From Nocardioides coralli (GTDB lineage Bacteria; Actinomycetota; Actinomycetes; Propionibacteriales; Nocardioidaceae): a stretch of DNA of 64,000 bases. Made by a program: the position numbers and the translations under genes. The first letter of the stretch is position 1. Each line of letters starts with the position of its first letter. The DNA is taken from positions 124,001 to 188,000 of the forward strand of contig NZ_CP082273.1 in NCBI RefSeq assembly GCF_019880385.1. The letters run 5' to 3'. The notes below the pieces were generated by a model. It was not told the DNA's origin and searched no databases. It saw nothing but the letters and a program-made list of their open reading frames with translations. Below are positions 1 to 8,474 of this stretch, piece by piece.

Positions 1-219
1 GGTCGAGCCGGGCAGGAAGTGGTGGATGTCGGCGACGCGGCCCGCGATCGAGTTGTCGATCGGGATCATCGCCAGGGCAGCCTCGCCCGTCTCGACGGCG
101 GCGAAGACGTCCTCGAACGACGCACAGGCGAGTGCGTCGTGGTCGGGGTAGTGCTGCCGGCACACCAGGTGCGAGTTGGCGCCGGGCTCGCCCTGGTAGG
201 CGATGCGTGGAGCGGTCAC
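1..219 (-). CDS. pheA: Prephenate dehydratase, N-terminal part (cut by window edge)
   Basis: Prephenate dehydratase converts prephenate to phenylpyruvate in phenylalanine synthesis. The 73 codons visible on the minus strand from the GTG at 219 read VTAPRIAYQGEPGANSHLVC at the start and later FEDVFAAVETGEAALAMIP and NSIAGRVADIHHFLPGS. These match the start of the catalytic domain of the family: the YQGxxGANS motif, the FEDVFxAV segment and the (V/I)(E/D)NSxAGRV segment. The frame stays open to base 1, so the gene continues outside the window and its C-terminal ACT domain is not visible. It is divergent from the DUF4446 gene. The name is confident; the exact start could be slightly different, but GTG 219 is the only sensible one before the conserved motif. 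Confidence 0.88.
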   Translation of the reverse strand, partial: MTAPRIAYQGEPGANSHLVCRQHYPDHDALACASFEDVFAAVETGEAALAMIPIDNSIAGRVADIHHFLPGST

Positions 220-275
220 CGGGGCAGTTTCCCACGCGGTGCTCGCGCTTCCACCGGCCGACCGGCTCTCGGCCC

Positions 276-281
276 TAGGGT
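276..281 (+). promoter_or_regulatory. Probable -10 box of a leaderless promoter for the DUF4446 gene
   Basis: TAGGGT lies 7 bases before the GTG start at 289, so transcription would begin at or next to the start codon. There is no purine-rich ribosome site in the 7-base spacer. The same arrangement recurs at many genes in this window. Confidence 0.5.
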
Positions 282-288
282 CTGCCTC

Positions 289-687
289 GTGGAGATCGTG
301 TCGGTGCTCGCACTCGTCGTCGCGTCGCTGGCTCTGCTGCTGACCGTCGTGGCGCTCCGGCGTACCCAGCGCGGTCGCGGCGCGGGGGCGGACGCCCTCC
401 CGGACGACGTGCACGGGCTGCGGCAGGAGGTCGCCGCACTCAAGCGGGAGGCCGGTGACGCACTGCGCCACCTGGCGGTCGTGCGCTACGACGCGTTCGG
501 CGACATGGGGGGCCACCTGTCCTGGTCGCTGGCGCTCCTCGACGACGGCGGGCACGGCGTCGTGGTCACCTCCATCCACGGCCGCAGCGAGGCCCGTACC
601 TACGCCAAGAACATCTCCGGCTGGGCGTGCGAGCAGCAGCTGTCGCCGGAGGAGGAGGAGGCCATCACCCATGCCCGTCCCGGGTGA
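289..687 (+). CDS. DUF4446 family membrane-anchored protein
   Basis: A 132-residue protein with one N-terminal membrane segment (about residues 3-23, rich in Leu, Val and Ala), a short coiled-coil-like stretch (about 45-65), and a conserved C-terminal domain containing VVRYDAFGDMGGHLSWSLAL and TSIHGRSEARTYAKNI. The motif RYDAF.DMGG.LS.SLALLD...G.V.TSI.GR...R.YAK is typical of DUF4446, a family of unknown function. The start GTG 289 was chosen because it sits directly before the membrane segment and 7 bases after TAGGGT; an upstream extension would cover the divergent pheA start. The last bases overlap the next gene if that gene starts at 671. Confidence 0.8.
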   Translation: MEIVSVLALVVASLALLLTVVALRRTQRGRGAGADALPDDVHGLRQEVAALKREAGDALRHLAVVRYDAFGDMGGHLSWSLALLDDGGHGVVVTSIHGRSEARTYAKNISGWACEQQLSPEEEEAITHARPG

Positions 688-1174
688 GGCCGGCCCGCCC
701 GACATGAATCCGCTGCGACGTACGGCGACCCGGGTCGGGGCCACGGACCGACTGCGTGACCATGCCGACCGGCTGGTCCGGGTCGACCGGGCCGTGCGCC
801 GGGTCTCCGGCGGACGGGTGACGCTGCTCGCCCTCGCCGGGCTTCCCGAGATCTACCTGACCGTGCCCGGCCGGGGGTCTGGGACGCCGCGCACACGGGC
901 GCTGCTCGGGGTGCGCAGCAACGGCGGCTGGCTGGTGGTCGACTCCAACTGGGGCCGCGACGAGCCACCGGCCTGGGCGGGCGACCTCGTCGCGGCCGGA
1001 CGCGCCACCGTCGAGCACCGTGGGCACCACACGACCGTCGTCCCCCGCCTGCTGTGCGGGGAGGAGCGTGCCGGGGCCTGGCGGCGGCTGGTCGACGCCT
1101 GGCCACCCTTCGAGTCCGACGCGGCGCGCACCGCTCGGGAGCTCGACGTCTTCTTCCTCGAGCCCGCGCCCTGA
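671..1174 (+). CDS. Nitroreductase/deazaflavin-type (DDN-like, DUF385) oxidoreductase
   Basis: About 167 residues from ATG 671, or 156 from ATG 704. The central segment (IYLTVPGRGSGTPRTRALLG, then WLVVDSNWGRDEPPAWAGDL and AAGRATVEHRG) matches the F420H2-dependent nitroreductase/DUF385 fold. In that fold the R-(S/T)G-xPR loop and the N/S-xxG-x-D-xxPxW-xxNL motif form the deazaflavin site. Members reduce quinones, nitro compounds or other electrophiles; the substrate here is unknown. The purine-rich GGAGGAGGAGG just before 671 looks like a ribosome site, although it also encodes Glu codons of the upstream gene, so 704 remains possible. A second, shorter DDN-like gene lies at 48373-48819. Confidence 0.65.
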   Translation: MPVPGEAGPPDMNPLRRTATRVGATDRLRDHADRLVRVDRAVRRVSGGRVTLLALAGLPEIYLTVPGRGSGTPRTRALLGVRSNGGWLVVDSNWGRDEPPAWAGDLVAAGRATVEHRGHHTTVVPRLLCGEERAGAWRRLVDAWPPFESDAARTARELDVFFLEPAP

Positions 1175-1204
1175 ACGGAGCGCTCAGGTCAGCGGGTCAG
1201 CGGG

Positions 1205-2821
1205 TCAGCGGGGGACCCGCACCAGCAGTCGCCCGTGCAGGCACTCCATCCGCAGCGTCCGGCCGGGTCCGACGGCGTCGCCGTCGAGCTGGCGCGGGGT
1301 GTCGGAGTGGGCACGGATCTCGACGGTCCGGCCGGTCATCCGGTTGATGGTCTCGTCGGTGCGCGACCGCTTGGCCAGCACGCGGAACGCCAGCGGCACC
1401 CACGACAGGAACCGCTTGGGATGGAGGATCACGACGTCGAGGAGGCCGTCGTCGATGGCTGCGTCGGGGAGCAGCGGCATGCCGGCCTGGAGGAAGCCGA
1501 CGTTGCCGACCACGACGGTCCGGGCTCGGTGGCGCGTGAACTCCCCGCCGTCGACGGAGACGTCGACGCGCACCGCCGGGAACATCAGCGCCTTGAGCGC
1601 GGAGAAGACGTAGGCGATCCACCCCACCTTCTTCTTGATGTCCTCGTTGACGCCCTCCATGATCGCCGCGTCGAAGCCCATCCCCGCCATCACCATGAAG
1701 TGGGTGCCGGCCTCGATGCCGTCGCCCTCGACGCGGACGAGGTCGATCGCCCGGTCCTGGCCGTTGAGCGCGACGTCGACGGCCGAGCGCAGGTAGAGCG
1801 GGATGTCGAGGTTGCGGGCCAGCAGGTTGCCGGTCCCGGCCGGGACGACGCCCACGGGGATGCCGGTGCCGGCGAGCTCCGCGCAGACCTCGCGCACGGT
1901 CCCGTCGCCGCCGCACACCAGGACCAGGTCGGCCCCACTGATCGCGGCCGCCTCGGCCATGCCGGTGCCGGAGTCCTCGACGGTGGTGAAGTGCCACGTG
2001 GGGGGTGACCAGCCGGACTCGGCGGCCATCCCGGAGACCAGGGCGCGGAACTGTCCGACGTCCTCGACCTTGGAGGGGTTGAGGATCACCGCGACCCGGC
2101 GTCCGGTGGTGATCACGTCCGGCAGGGGGTCGGCCTTGACGGCGTGGCCGGGCGGCTCGGGAGGAAGGAAGGCCAGCACGAGCAGGACGGTGCCGACCCC
2201 GAGCAGCGTCCCGCCCACGACGTCGGTCGGGAAGTGGCGTCCCAGCAGCACCCGGTCGAGGGCAACGACCAGCCACAGCGCGGTCATGGAGACCAGCACG
2301 GCGCGCCGCATGGACGCCCGGCGTACGAAGATCCACGCGAGGACCACGAGGACGCCGGCGAACGCCGTGACCGAGGAGGTGTGACCTGACGGGAACGACT
2401 TGGTGGTCAGCGCCTCGAGGGCGTTCTGCCACTCGGGTCGGTCCCGGCTGAGCCCCAGCTTGACGGCGGTCGTGACCGCAGCAGTCAGCCCCATCACCAC
2501 GCCCGCGTAGAGGCCCGCCCGGACCTGACGACGCAGCAGCAGCACACCGGCGACGAGGATGGTCGCGACCGTCATCGCCACGGTGGCGGTGAGGACCTCG
2601 GTCCAGCGGAGCACCGTGATGATCCAGTCGTGGTCGTCGGCCCAGTTCTCGGCCTGCCGACCGAGCTGGTCGAAGCCGTCCAGGGGGGAGCGGTCGCGGG
2701 TGACCAGCAGCGCCAGCACCGCGAACAGGCCCAGGAGCGCACCGCTCCACGCCAGCAGGCGGGGTCGGGAGCGCTCGATCACGCGGGACAGTATGGCCGC
2801 AACCGGCGCGCGGACCGGCAT
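1205..2821 (-). CDS. PAP2 phosphatase-diacylglycerol/lipid kinase fusion protein
   Basis: A 538-residue two-domain protein. Residues about 20-225 carry five or so membrane segments and PAP2 phosphatase motifs: [12 protein letters not shown], with the catalytic His, and [12 protein letters not shown], with the Arg-His pair. Residues about 245-538 are a diacylglycerol-kinase catalytic domain with [18 protein letters not shown] (nucleotide loop) and [15 protein letters not shown]. Such fusions pair removal of a phosphate from a polyprenyl or lipid phosphate with a sphingosine/DAG-kinase-like activity in the membrane; the real lipid substrate cannot be told. The gene is divergent from serS, with 23 bases between the starts. 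A GTG at about 2782 is an alternative start that would free more space for the serS promoter. Confidence 0.85.
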   Translation of the reverse strand: MPVRAPVAAILSRVIERSRPRLLAWSGALLGLFAVLALLVTRDRSPLDGFDQLGRQAENWADDHDWIITVLRWTEVLTATVAMTVATILVAGVLLLRRQVRAGLYAGVVMGLTAAVTTAVKLGLSRDRPEWQNALEALTTKSFPSGHTSSVTAFAGVLVVLAWIFVRRASMRRAVLVSMTALWLVVALDRVLLGRHFPTDVVGGTLLGVGTVLLVLAFLPPEPPGHAVKADPLPDVITTGRRVAVILNPSKVEDVGQFRALVSGMAAESGWSPPTWHFTTVEDSGTGMAEAAAISGADLVLVCGGDGTVREVCAELAGTGIPVGVVPAGTGNLLARNLDIPLYLRSAVDVALNGQDRAIDLVRVEGDGIEAGTHFMVMAGMGFDAAIMEGVNEDIKKKVGWIAYVFSALKALMFPAVRVDVSVDGGEFTRHRARTVVVGNVGFLQAGMPLLPDAAIDDGLLDVVILHPKRFLSWVPLAFRVLAKRSRTDETINRMTGRTVEIRAHSDTPRQLDGDAVGPGRTLRMECLHGRLLVRVPR

Positions 2822-2831
2822 CGCCTCCGCG

Positions 2832-2837
2832 TACCCT
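2832..2837 (+). promoter_or_regulatory. Probable leaderless -10 box for serS
   Basis: TACCCT lies 7 bases before the serS ATG at 2845 in the 23-base space between the divergent genes. No ribosome-binding sequence fits in the spacer. Confidence 0.5.
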
Positions 2838-2844
2838 TCACGCC

Positions 2845-4110
2845 ATGATCGACCCCCGCATCCTGCGCGAGGAACCCGACCGCGTGCGCGCCGCCCAGGC
2901 CAAGCGCGGCCTCTCCGCGGACGTCGTCGACCAGGCGCTCGCGGCCGACGTGGCGCGGCGGCAGGCGATCGCGGAGTTCGAGTCCAGGCGGGCCGAGCAG
3001 AAGCAGATGGGCAAGCAGGTGGCCCAGGCCCAGGGTGAGGAGAAGCAACGGCTGCTCGCGGAGGTCAAGGAGCTCGCGGGGGCCGTCAAGGACGCCGAGG
3101 CCGCCCAGGGCCGGGCCGAGGCCGCGTGGCGCGAGGCCGTGATGAGCATCCCCAACCTGGCCGCGGACGAGGCGCCGGCCGGGGGCGAGGACGACTACGT
3201 GGTGCTCGAGCACGTCGGCGAGCCCCGCGAGTTCGACTTCGAGCCCCGCGACCACGTCGAGCTCGGGCGGCTGCTCGGCGCGATCGACCTCGAGCGCGGC
3301 GCGAAGGTCTCGGGTTCCCGTTTCTACTTCCTCACCGGTGTCGGCGCCCAGCTGGAGTTCGCGCTGGTCAACCTCGCCCTCGACCAGGCGCGCGACGCCG
3401 GGTTCACCCAGGTCGTGGCACCGTCACTGGTCAAGCCGCGGGCCATGGAGGGCACCGGCTTCCTCGGCCAGGCCGCCGACGACGTCTACCGGATCGAGGG
3501 CGAGGACATGTACCTCGTCGGGACCTCCGAGGTCGCGATGGCCGCCTACCACTCCGACGAGATCCTCGACGCCGACCGCTTCCCGCTGCGCTACGCCGCC
3601 TTCAGCCCCTGCTTCCGCAAGGAGGCGGGGTCCCACGGCAAGGACACCCGCGGGATCATCCGCGTGCACTGGTTCGACAAGGTCGAGATGTTCGTCTACA
3701 CCACGCTCGAGGAGTCCTTCGCCGAGCACCAGCGGCTGCTGGCCTGGGAGAAGGAGTTCCTCGACAAGCTCGAGCTGTCCTACCGCGTCATCGACACCGC
3801 GGCCGGCGACCTGGGCCTGTCGGCCCAGCGCAAGTTCGACTGCGAGGCCTGGATCCCCACCCAGGGCCGCTACCGCGAGCTGACGTCGACGTCGAACTGC
3901 ACCGACTTCCAGTCGCGGCGGCTCGACATCCGGACCCGGGCCGACGGCCAGACGGTCCCCGTCGCGACCCTCAACGGCACGCTGACGGCGATCCCGCGCG
4001 CGATCGTCGCCGTGCTCGAGACCCACCAGAACGAGGACGGCTCCGTGACGGTCCCGCAGGCCCTGCGGCCCTACCTCGGCGGTGTGGAGGTGCTGAAGCC
4101 CGTTGTCTGA
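2845..4110 (+). CDS. serS: Seryl-tRNA synthetase
   Basis: This enzyme charges tRNA-Ser with serine in the cytosol. The 421-residue length is normal. The N-terminal tRNA-binding coiled coil spans about residues 25-105 (Glu/Lys/Ala-rich, [20 protein letters not shown] region). The class II catalytic core follows, with motif 2 [20 protein letters not shown] and motif 3 region [17 protein letters not shown], plus the [10 protein letters not shown] serine pocket. ATG 2845 gives the usual N-terminus [12 protein letters not shown]. The gene starts a tightly coupled run: its stop overlaps the TTG start of the next HAD gene by 8 bases, and the following genes also overlap. Its substrate tRNAs (Ser-UGA, Ser-GCU) lie further along in the same window. 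Confidence 0.97.
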   Translation: MIDPRILREEPDRVRAAQAKRGLSADVVDQALAADVARRQAIAEFESRRAEQKQMGKQVAQAQGEEKQRLLAEVKELAGAVKDAEAAQGRAEAAWREAVMSIPNLAADEAPAGGEDDYVVLEHVGEPREFDFEPRDHVELGRLLGAIDLERGAKVSGSRFYFLTGVGAQLEFALVNLALDQARDAGFTQVVAPSLVKPRAMEGTGFLGQAADDVYRIEGEDMYLVGTSEVAMAAYHSDEILDADRFPLRYAAFSPCFRKEAGSHGKDTRGIIRVHWFDKVEMFVYTTLEESFAEHQRLLAWEKEFLDKLELSYRVIDTAAGDLGLSAQRKFDCEAWIPTQGRYRELTSTSNCTDFQSRRLDIRTRADGQTVPVATLNGTLTAIPRAIVAVLETHQNEDGSVTVPQALRPYLGGVEVLKPVV

Positions 4111-4930
4111 GCGCTGGCAGCCGCGCCTGGTCGCGCTGGACATCGACGGCACCCTCCTCAAGTGGGTCGAGGGTGCCGGCGCGACCTACGAGCAGATCCC
4201 CGAGGTGACCTACGACGCCGTACGCCGCGCCCAGGCCGCCGGCGCCCACGTCGTGCTCGCGAGCGGCCGGTCGCCCCACGGCATGACGCGGATCGCGGAC
4301 CTCCTCGGCCTCCACACCGACGGCCTCGACCCGTTGTGGGTGGTGGCCTCCAACGGCGCCGTGGTCTTCCGCTACCCACCGGTCGAGGTCGTCCACGAGG
4401 ACACCTTCGACGCGCGGCCCGCGGTCGAGGCGGTGCTGCGCGAGCACCCCGGCGCGCTCGTCGCCGTGGAGGAGCGCGGGGTGGGCTACCGGGTCAACCG
4501 TCACTTCCCCGACGGCGAGCTCTCCGGCCGGATGATCCTCACGAAGGTCGAGGAGCTGGTGGCCCAGGAGGTCAGCCGCGTCATCATCCGCGACCCCGAC
4601 GCGACGGCCGAGGACTTCGTCGAGCTGGCAGCCCGGCTCGGGCTCCACGGCACCGACTACGTCGTGGGCTGGACCGCGTGGCTGGACCTCTCGCCCGTGG
4701 GGGTGTCCAAGGCCTCCGGGCTGGAGCACGTCGCGCGCGAGCTCGGTGTGGACCGGTCCGAGGTGCTCGCGGTCGGCGACGGGCGCAACGACATCGAGAT
4801 GCTCCGGTGGGCCGGCCGCGGCGTGGCCATGGGCCAGGCCGTGGAGGAGGTCCAGGCGGCCGCCGACGCCGTCACCGGCACCGTCTACGACGACGGGCTC
4901 GCCACCGAGCTCGACCGGCACTTCCGATGA
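4103..4930 (+). CDS. HAD-family (Cof-type) sugar-phosphatase-like hydrolase
   Basis: A 275-residue HAD hydrolase of the Cof/type IIB class. Motif I is LDIDGTLL (about residues 12-19), giving the nucleophile Asp and the acid/base Asp. Motif II is the ASGR serine, and motif IV is [15 protein letters not shown] near the C-terminus; a large C2 cap lies between. Members dephosphorylate sugar phosphates, nucleotides or flavins; the substrate is unknown. The likely start is TTG 4103, eight bases inside serS, preceded by GGAGGTG at a workable distance. The stop overlaps the ATG of the next gene (ATGA), so translation is probably coupled. A second Cof-like gene lies two genes downstream. Confidence 0.85.
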   Translation: MSERWQPRLVALDIDGTLLKWVEGAGATYEQIPEVTYDAVRRAQAAGAHVVLASGRSPHGMTRIADLLGLHTDGLDPLWVVASNGAVVFRYPPVEVVHEDTFDARPAVEAVLREHPGALVAVEERGVGYRVNRHFPDGELSGRMILTKVEELVAQEVSRVIIRDPDATAEDFVELAARLGLHGTDYVVGWTAWLDLSPVGVSKASGLEHVARELGVDRSEVLAVGDGRNDIEMLRWAGRGVAMGQAVEEVQAAADAVTGTVYDDGLATELDRHFR

Positions 4931-5403
4931 CCCTCCCGGAGCGCATCGCCACCGCGCGGCTGCGCCTCGTGCTCGTCACCCCGCAGGACGCCGCCGACAT
5001 GCGCGCGGGCCGCCGCCAGGACCGGTGGCACCCGGCGTACCCCCGCACCGACGACGTCGACGCCGCCACGCTGGTCCGCGCCGACGACCCGTGGGGCCCG
5101 CGGCACGTCGTGCTCGGCCACGAGGCGGTCGGCACCATCGGCTGCTTCGGGCCGCCGGAGGACGGCGAGGTCGAGGTCGGCCTCGGGCTCGTGGAACCCG
5201 TGCGCCGGCAGGGTGTCGCGAGCGAGGCGCTGCGCGGCCTGGCCGCCGCGACCGACGCGCTCGGGGTGCGGCTCCGGGCGACCGTCGCGCCCACCAACAC
5301 GGCCGCGCTGCGGCTGCTGGCGGGCTGCGGCTTCACCCAGCTGCGGCCGGGCACCCCGGAGGGCGAGCTCGTGATGGCACGCCCGCTGCCCGACGGTGGC
5401 TGA
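4927..5403 (+). CDS. GNAT-family N-acetyltransferase
   Basis: A 158-residue GNAT protein. The fold signals are IATARLRLVLVTPQDAADM at the start, the beta-4/alpha-3 acetyl-CoA loop in VEVGLGLVEPVRRQGVASEA (R/Q-x-x-G-x-A type) and APTNTAALRLLAGCGF near the end. This arrangement is that of the RimJ/RimL-like acetyltransferases acting on amino groups of proteins or small molecules; the acceptor cannot be inferred. ATG 4927 overlaps the upstream HAD stop as ATGA, and the gene overlaps the following HAD gene by 8 bases. It sits between two related HAD phosphatases, which suggests a shared but unknown task. Confidence 0.8.
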   Translation: MTLPERIATARLRLVLVTPQDAADMRAGRRQDRWHPAYPRTDDVDAATLVRADDPWGPRHVVLGHEAVGTIGCFGPPEDGEVEVGLGLVEPVRRQGVASEALRGLAAATDALGVRLRATVAPTNTAALRLLAGCGFTQLRPGTPEGELVMARPLPDGG

Positions 5404-6199
5404 GGTGCGGCTGCCCCGGCTGGTCGCCACCGACCTCGACGGCACCCTGGTCCGGTCCGACGGCACCGTGTCGGCCTACACCCATGACGTCATCGCCGAG
5501 CTCGACGCCCGTGGCGTGCCGGTCGTCTTCGTCACCGGACGCCCGCTGCGGTGGGCCGAGGAGGTCTTCGACTACGTGGGCCACCACGGGCTGGCCGTGA
5601 TCAGCAACGGCGCGCTCGTCTGGGACGTGGCGCGCGACCGGGTCGACCTCACCCGCAGCATCGCCGTCGACGACGGGGTGGCGGCCTGCGAGCTGATCCG
5701 GAGCGCCATCCCTGACACGTCCTTCGCCGTGGAAACCCTCGCCGGGATCGCCCTGGAGCCGGGGTTCCTCGAGCGCCACCGGCTGCCCGAGGGCAGCCCG
5801 CGCGGCCCGCTGGCCGACATCTTCGACGCGCCGGCGCTGAAGCTGCTCGCCCGGCACGAGCGGCTGGGACCCCAGGAGTTCTGGGACGCCGCGCAGGAGG
5901 CCGTCGGCGACCGGCTCGTGGTCACCTGGTCCTCGACCGGGTCGCTGCTGGAGATGAGCGCCCCCGGCGTCACCAAGGCCTCGACGCTGGCCCAGGTCTG
6001 CGACCGGCTCGGGGTCGACCGCCTCGACGTGGTGGCCTTCGGCGACATGCCGAACGACCTACCGATGCTGGAGTGGGCCGGCACGGCGTACGCGATGGCG
6101 AACGCCCACCCGTCCGTCCTCGCCGCCGCCGACCACGTGGCTCCCGACCACGACGAGGACGGGGTCGCACGGGTGCTGGCTGGCCTCTACGAACCGTGA
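5396..6199 (+). CDS. HAD-family (Cof-type) hydrolase, second copy
   Basis: A 267-residue Cof-like HAD hydrolase. Motif I is ATDLDGTLVRSDG (about residues 9-21), motif II is VTGR, the conserved Lys lies in the GVTKASTLAQVC segment, and motif IV is VAFGDMPNDLPMLEWAG. It shares fold and general layout with the HAD gene at 4103, so the pair may be old duplicates with different substrates. GTG 5396 overlaps the GNAT gene by 8 bases, which points to translational coupling in the serS run. Substrate unknown. Confidence 0.85.
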   Translation: MAEVRLPRLVATDLDGTLVRSDGTVSAYTHDVIAELDARGVPVVFVTGRPLRWAEEVFDYVGHHGLAVISNGALVWDVARDRVDLTRSIAVDDGVAACELIRSAIPDTSFAVETLAGIALEPGFLERHRLPEGSPRGPLADIFDAPALKLLARHERLGPQEFWDAAQEAVGDRLVVTWSSTGSLLEMSAPGVTKASTLAQVCDRLGVDRLDVVAFGDMPNDLPMLEWAGTAYAMANAHPSVLAAADHVAPDHDEDGVARVLAGLYEP

Positions 6200-6216
6200 T
6201 CTGTGACGATGTGCGC

Positions 6217-6798
6217 GTGTCGCGCCTCCCACGACTGCTGCCTGCCGTGCTGCTCGCCTGCACCGCGCCGGTGCTGGTGCCGTCCCCGGCGTCGGCTGCC
6301 TGCACCTGCCAGGACGCCAGCGTCCGCGAGGCCGCCAACCGTGCCGACGTGGTCTTCCGCGGCACGCTGGAGCAGCAGTCGGTCTCCGGGCAGACGCGCC
6401 GCTACTCCTTCGACGTGAGCCGGATCTACCGCGGCCGGGTGGCCGAGACCCCGGTGGTGGTCGAGAGCCCGCGCCAGGCCGCCGACTGCGGGCTCGGTGC
6501 GCTGCAGGCCGACCGGTCCTACCTGGTGTTCGGCCGCGAGAGCCGCACCACCCTGGTCACCGACAGCTGTGACGGCACCGGTCGGGCGACGCCCCCCTAC
6601 GTCCAGCAGGTCGAGGGCGTGCTCGGCGAGGGCAACCCGCTGCCGCGGGAGACGCCCCCGCCGGGCGAGCCGCCGGAGGTGGAGTTCACGGGCGTCGACG
6701 ACACCGCCCCGCCCGACCTCACCCGGCTCGCCGCCCCCGGCGCCGCGCTGGTGCTGGCCGGGCTGCTGGGGCTGCTCGTCTTCGGCCGGCGCCGCTGA
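6217..6798 (+). CDS. Secreted, C-terminally membrane-anchored protein of unknown function
   Basis: A 193-residue protein. A Sec signal peptide (VSRLPRLLPAVLLACTAPVL, cleavage after PASA at about residue 26) is followed by a Cys-rich domain starting ACTCQDASVREAANRADVVF. It ends with a hydrophobic segment (about 169-189) and a FGRRR tail, which together look like a membrane anchor without a clear LPXTG motif. The CTC at the mature N-terminus, the ADVVFRGTL strand and the later DCGLGALQ Cys recall the netrin/TIMP-like fold of extracytoplasmic actinobacterial proteins (tentative). GTG 6217 was chosen because GACGAT lies six bases before it; GTG 6211 is also possible. It converges on bpa across a repeat element. 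Confidence 0.6.
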   Translation: MSRLPRLLPAVLLACTAPVLVPSPASAACTCQDASVREAANRADVVFRGTLEQQSVSGQTRRYSFDVSRIYRGRVAETPVVVESPRQAADCGLGALQADRSYLVFGRESRTTLVTDSCDGTGRATPPYVQQVEGVLGEGNPLPRETPPPGEPPEVEFTGVDDTAPPDLTRLAAPGAALVLAGLLGLLVFGRRR

Positions 6799-6804
6799 CG
6801 GGGC

Positions 6805-6886
6805 TGCGGTTTCCCCGGTCGGCCGGGGAAACCGCACGTTGTCAGGCGTTGCAACGCCCGACAACCTGCAGCATTCCCTGACAACC
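6805..6886. repeat. Composite palindromic element A between convergent genes
   Basis: Two inverted repeats follow each other between the convergent genes ending at 6798 and 6891. The first has perfect 14-base arms TGCGGTTTCCCCGG (6805-6818) and its complement (6823-6836), with a TCGG loop. The second is TTGTC-A-GGCGTTG at 6839-6851, paired with CAACGCC-C-GACAA at 6852-6864 with one mismatch. TTCCCTGACAACC follows at 6874-6886. The CGGTTTCCCCGG hairpin core and the TTCCCTGACAACC 13-mer both recur at 34232-34274, also between convergent genes. The first hairpin could end transcription from both sides. Confidence 0.75.
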
Positions 6887-6890
6887 AGCC

Positions 6891-7481
6891 TCAGAGGTAC
6901 ATGCCGGACTGGCCCGGCTTGGGACCGTCGGGCCCCTCGCCCTCCTCGCCGGGGGTGCCGGCGCTGACGCCGGGGGGCAGCTGGCGACGCATCTGCTCCA
7001 GCTGGGCGCGCGCGGCGACCTGCTGGGCGTAGATCGCGGTCTGGATGCCGTGGAAGAGCCCCTCGAGCCACCCGACCAGCTGCGCCTGGGCGATCCGCAG
7101 CTCGCCCTCCGACGGCGTGCCGTCCTCGGTGAACGGCAGGGAGAGTCGCTCGAGCTCCTCGACCAGCTCGGGGGCCAGCCCGCTCTCGAGCTCCTTGATC
7201 GAGGAACGGTGGATCTCCTTGAGCCGGTTGCGGCTCGCCTCGTCGAGCGGGGCGGCCTTCACCTCGTCGAGCAGCTGGCGGATCATGCTGCCGATCCGCA
7301 TCACCTTGGCCGGCTGCTCCACGAGGTCGGCGACGCCTCGTTCACCCTCGTCGTCGCCCTCGCCGCCGCCGGCGGCGCCGGCCGCGGCCGCGGCGACCAT
7401 GCTGGCCGGCACCGACCCGACCGGTTGCCCGTCAGGACCGACGACGACGACGTGCTGCTCGTTCTCGGAGGACTGGCTCAT
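6891..7481 (-). CDS. bpa: Bacterial proteasome activator Bpa/PafE
   Basis: Bpa forms a ring that docks on the actinobacterial 20S proteasome and opens it, without ATP, for unfolded proteins. The 196-residue protein starts with QHVVVVGPDGQPVGSVPA. The conserved four-helix core covers about residues 55-165 (LVEQPAKVMRIGSMIRQLLD, then RLKEIHRSSIKELESGL and LVGWLEGLFHGIQTAIYAQQ), followed by a Gly/Pro/Glu-rich tail. The extreme C-terminus is SGMYL; in Mycobacterium the equivalent GQYL inserts into the proteasome rim, so the Tyr-Leu end is kept here. This implies that the organism has a 20S proteasome, which lies outside the window. A TAGGGT box six bases before the ATG overlaps the stop codon of the upstream gene. 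Confidence 0.92.
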   Translation of the reverse strand: MSQSSENEQHVVVVGPDGQPVGSVPASMVAAAAAGAAGGGEGDDEGERGVADLVEQPAKVMRIGSMIRQLLDEVKAAPLDEASRNRLKEIHRSSIKELESGLAPELVEELERLSLPFTEDGTPSEGELRIAQAQLVGWLEGLFHGIQTAIYAQQVAARAQLEQMRRQLPPGVSAGTPGEEGEGPDGPKPGQSGMYL

Positions 7482-7487
7482 GCCCCC

Positions 7488-7493
7488 ACCCTA
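7488..7493 (-). promoter_or_regulatory. Probable leaderless -10 box for bpa
   Basis: Read on the minus strand, TAGGGT is followed by six bases (GGGGGC) and the bpa ATG. The box overlaps the TAG stop codon of the quinone oxidoreductase gene at 7491-7493, so bpa can be transcribed apart from its upstream neighbours. Confidence 0.5.
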
Positions 7494-8474
7494 CGGTCGG
7501 ACCGAGAGCAGGATCTTGCCCACGTTGTCGCCGGCCTCCATCAGCTCGTGCGCGCGGGTGACCTCCTCCAGCGGCAGGGTGGCGTGGACGACCGGCCGGA
7601 CCCGGCCCTCGGCGACCAGCGGCCAGACGTGCTCGACGACGGCGGCGCAGATGGCGGCCTTGTCCGCCGGCGGCCGGGGGCGCAGCGACGTGGCGATGAC
7701 GGCGCCTCGCTTGCGCAGCAGCTTCGCGATGTCGAGCTCGCCCTTCGTGCCGCCCTGCATGCCGATGATCACGAGCCGACCCTCGGTGGCGAGGGCGTCG
7801 AGGTTGCGGCCGAGGTACTTCGCGCCCATGTTGTCGAGGACCACGTCGGCGCCGTGACCGTCGGTCTCGCGTCGTACGACGTCGACGAAGTCGTCCTCGC
7901 GGTAGTTGATCAGCACGTCGGCGCCGAGCTCGGCGCAGCGCTCGAGCTTCTCCGGCGACCCGGCGGTGGTGAGCACCCGCGCACCGACTGCGGAAGCGAG
8001 CTGGATCGCGAGGGTTCCGATCCCGCCGGCTCCGCCGTGGACGAGGAACTGCTCACCGGGCCGGAGGCCGGCCACCATGAACACGTTGGACCAGACGGTG
8101 CACGCGACCTCCGGGAGGGCGGCCGCCGTGACCAGGTCGATCCCGGCCGGCACCGGCATCAGCTGGCCGGCGGGGACGACCACCTGCTCGGCGTACCCAC
8201 CCCCGGCGAGCAGGGCGCAGGCGGCGTCGCCGACCTGCCAGCCCTCGACGTCCTCGCCCAGGGCGGCCACCGTGCCGCTGCACTCGAGGCCGATCGTCTC
8301 CGACGCCCCGGGCGGCGGCGGGTAGTGACCCTGCCGCTGCAGCAGGTCAGCGCGGTTGACCGCGGTGGCAGCGACCTCGAGCAGCACCTCGCCGGCGCCG
8401 GGCTCGAGGTCGGGCACGTCGGCGAGCGCGAGGACCTCCGGGCCCCCGGACCCGGACGTGACGACCGCCCTCAC
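7491..8474 (-). CDS. NAD(P)H:quinone oxidoreductase, PIG3-like
   Basis: A 327-residue medium-chain reductase without zinc ligands. The N-terminus MRAVVTSGSGGPEVLALADV and the NRADLLQRQGHYPPPPGASE segment are typical of the TP53I3/PIG3 quinone reductase group. The Rossmann NADPH loop is GGAGGIGTLAIQLASAVGA (about residue 148), followed by VLDNMGAKYL. The expected role is reduction of quinones or other conjugated carbonyls with NADPH in the cytosol. The ATG overlaps the upstream DUF6457 stop (ATGA), which places it last in the coupled mobA-DUF6457-qor run; a link to molybdenum enzymes is not established. Confidence 0.85.
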   Translation of the reverse strand: MRAVVTSGSGGPEVLALADVPDLEPGAGEVLLEVAATAVNRADLLQRQGHYPPPPGASETIGLECSGTVAALGEDVEGWQVGDAACALLAGGGYAEQVVVPAGQLMPVPAGIDLVTAAALPEVACTVWSNVFMVAGLRPGEQFLVHGGAGGIGTLAIQLASAVGARVLTTAGSPEKLERCAELGADVLINYREDDFVDVVRRETDGHGADVVLDNMGAKYLGRNLDALATEGRLVIIGMQGGTKGELDIAKLLRKRGAVIATSLRPRPPADKAAICAAVVEHVWPLVAEGRVRPVVHATLPLEEVTRAHELMEAGDNVGKILLSVRP

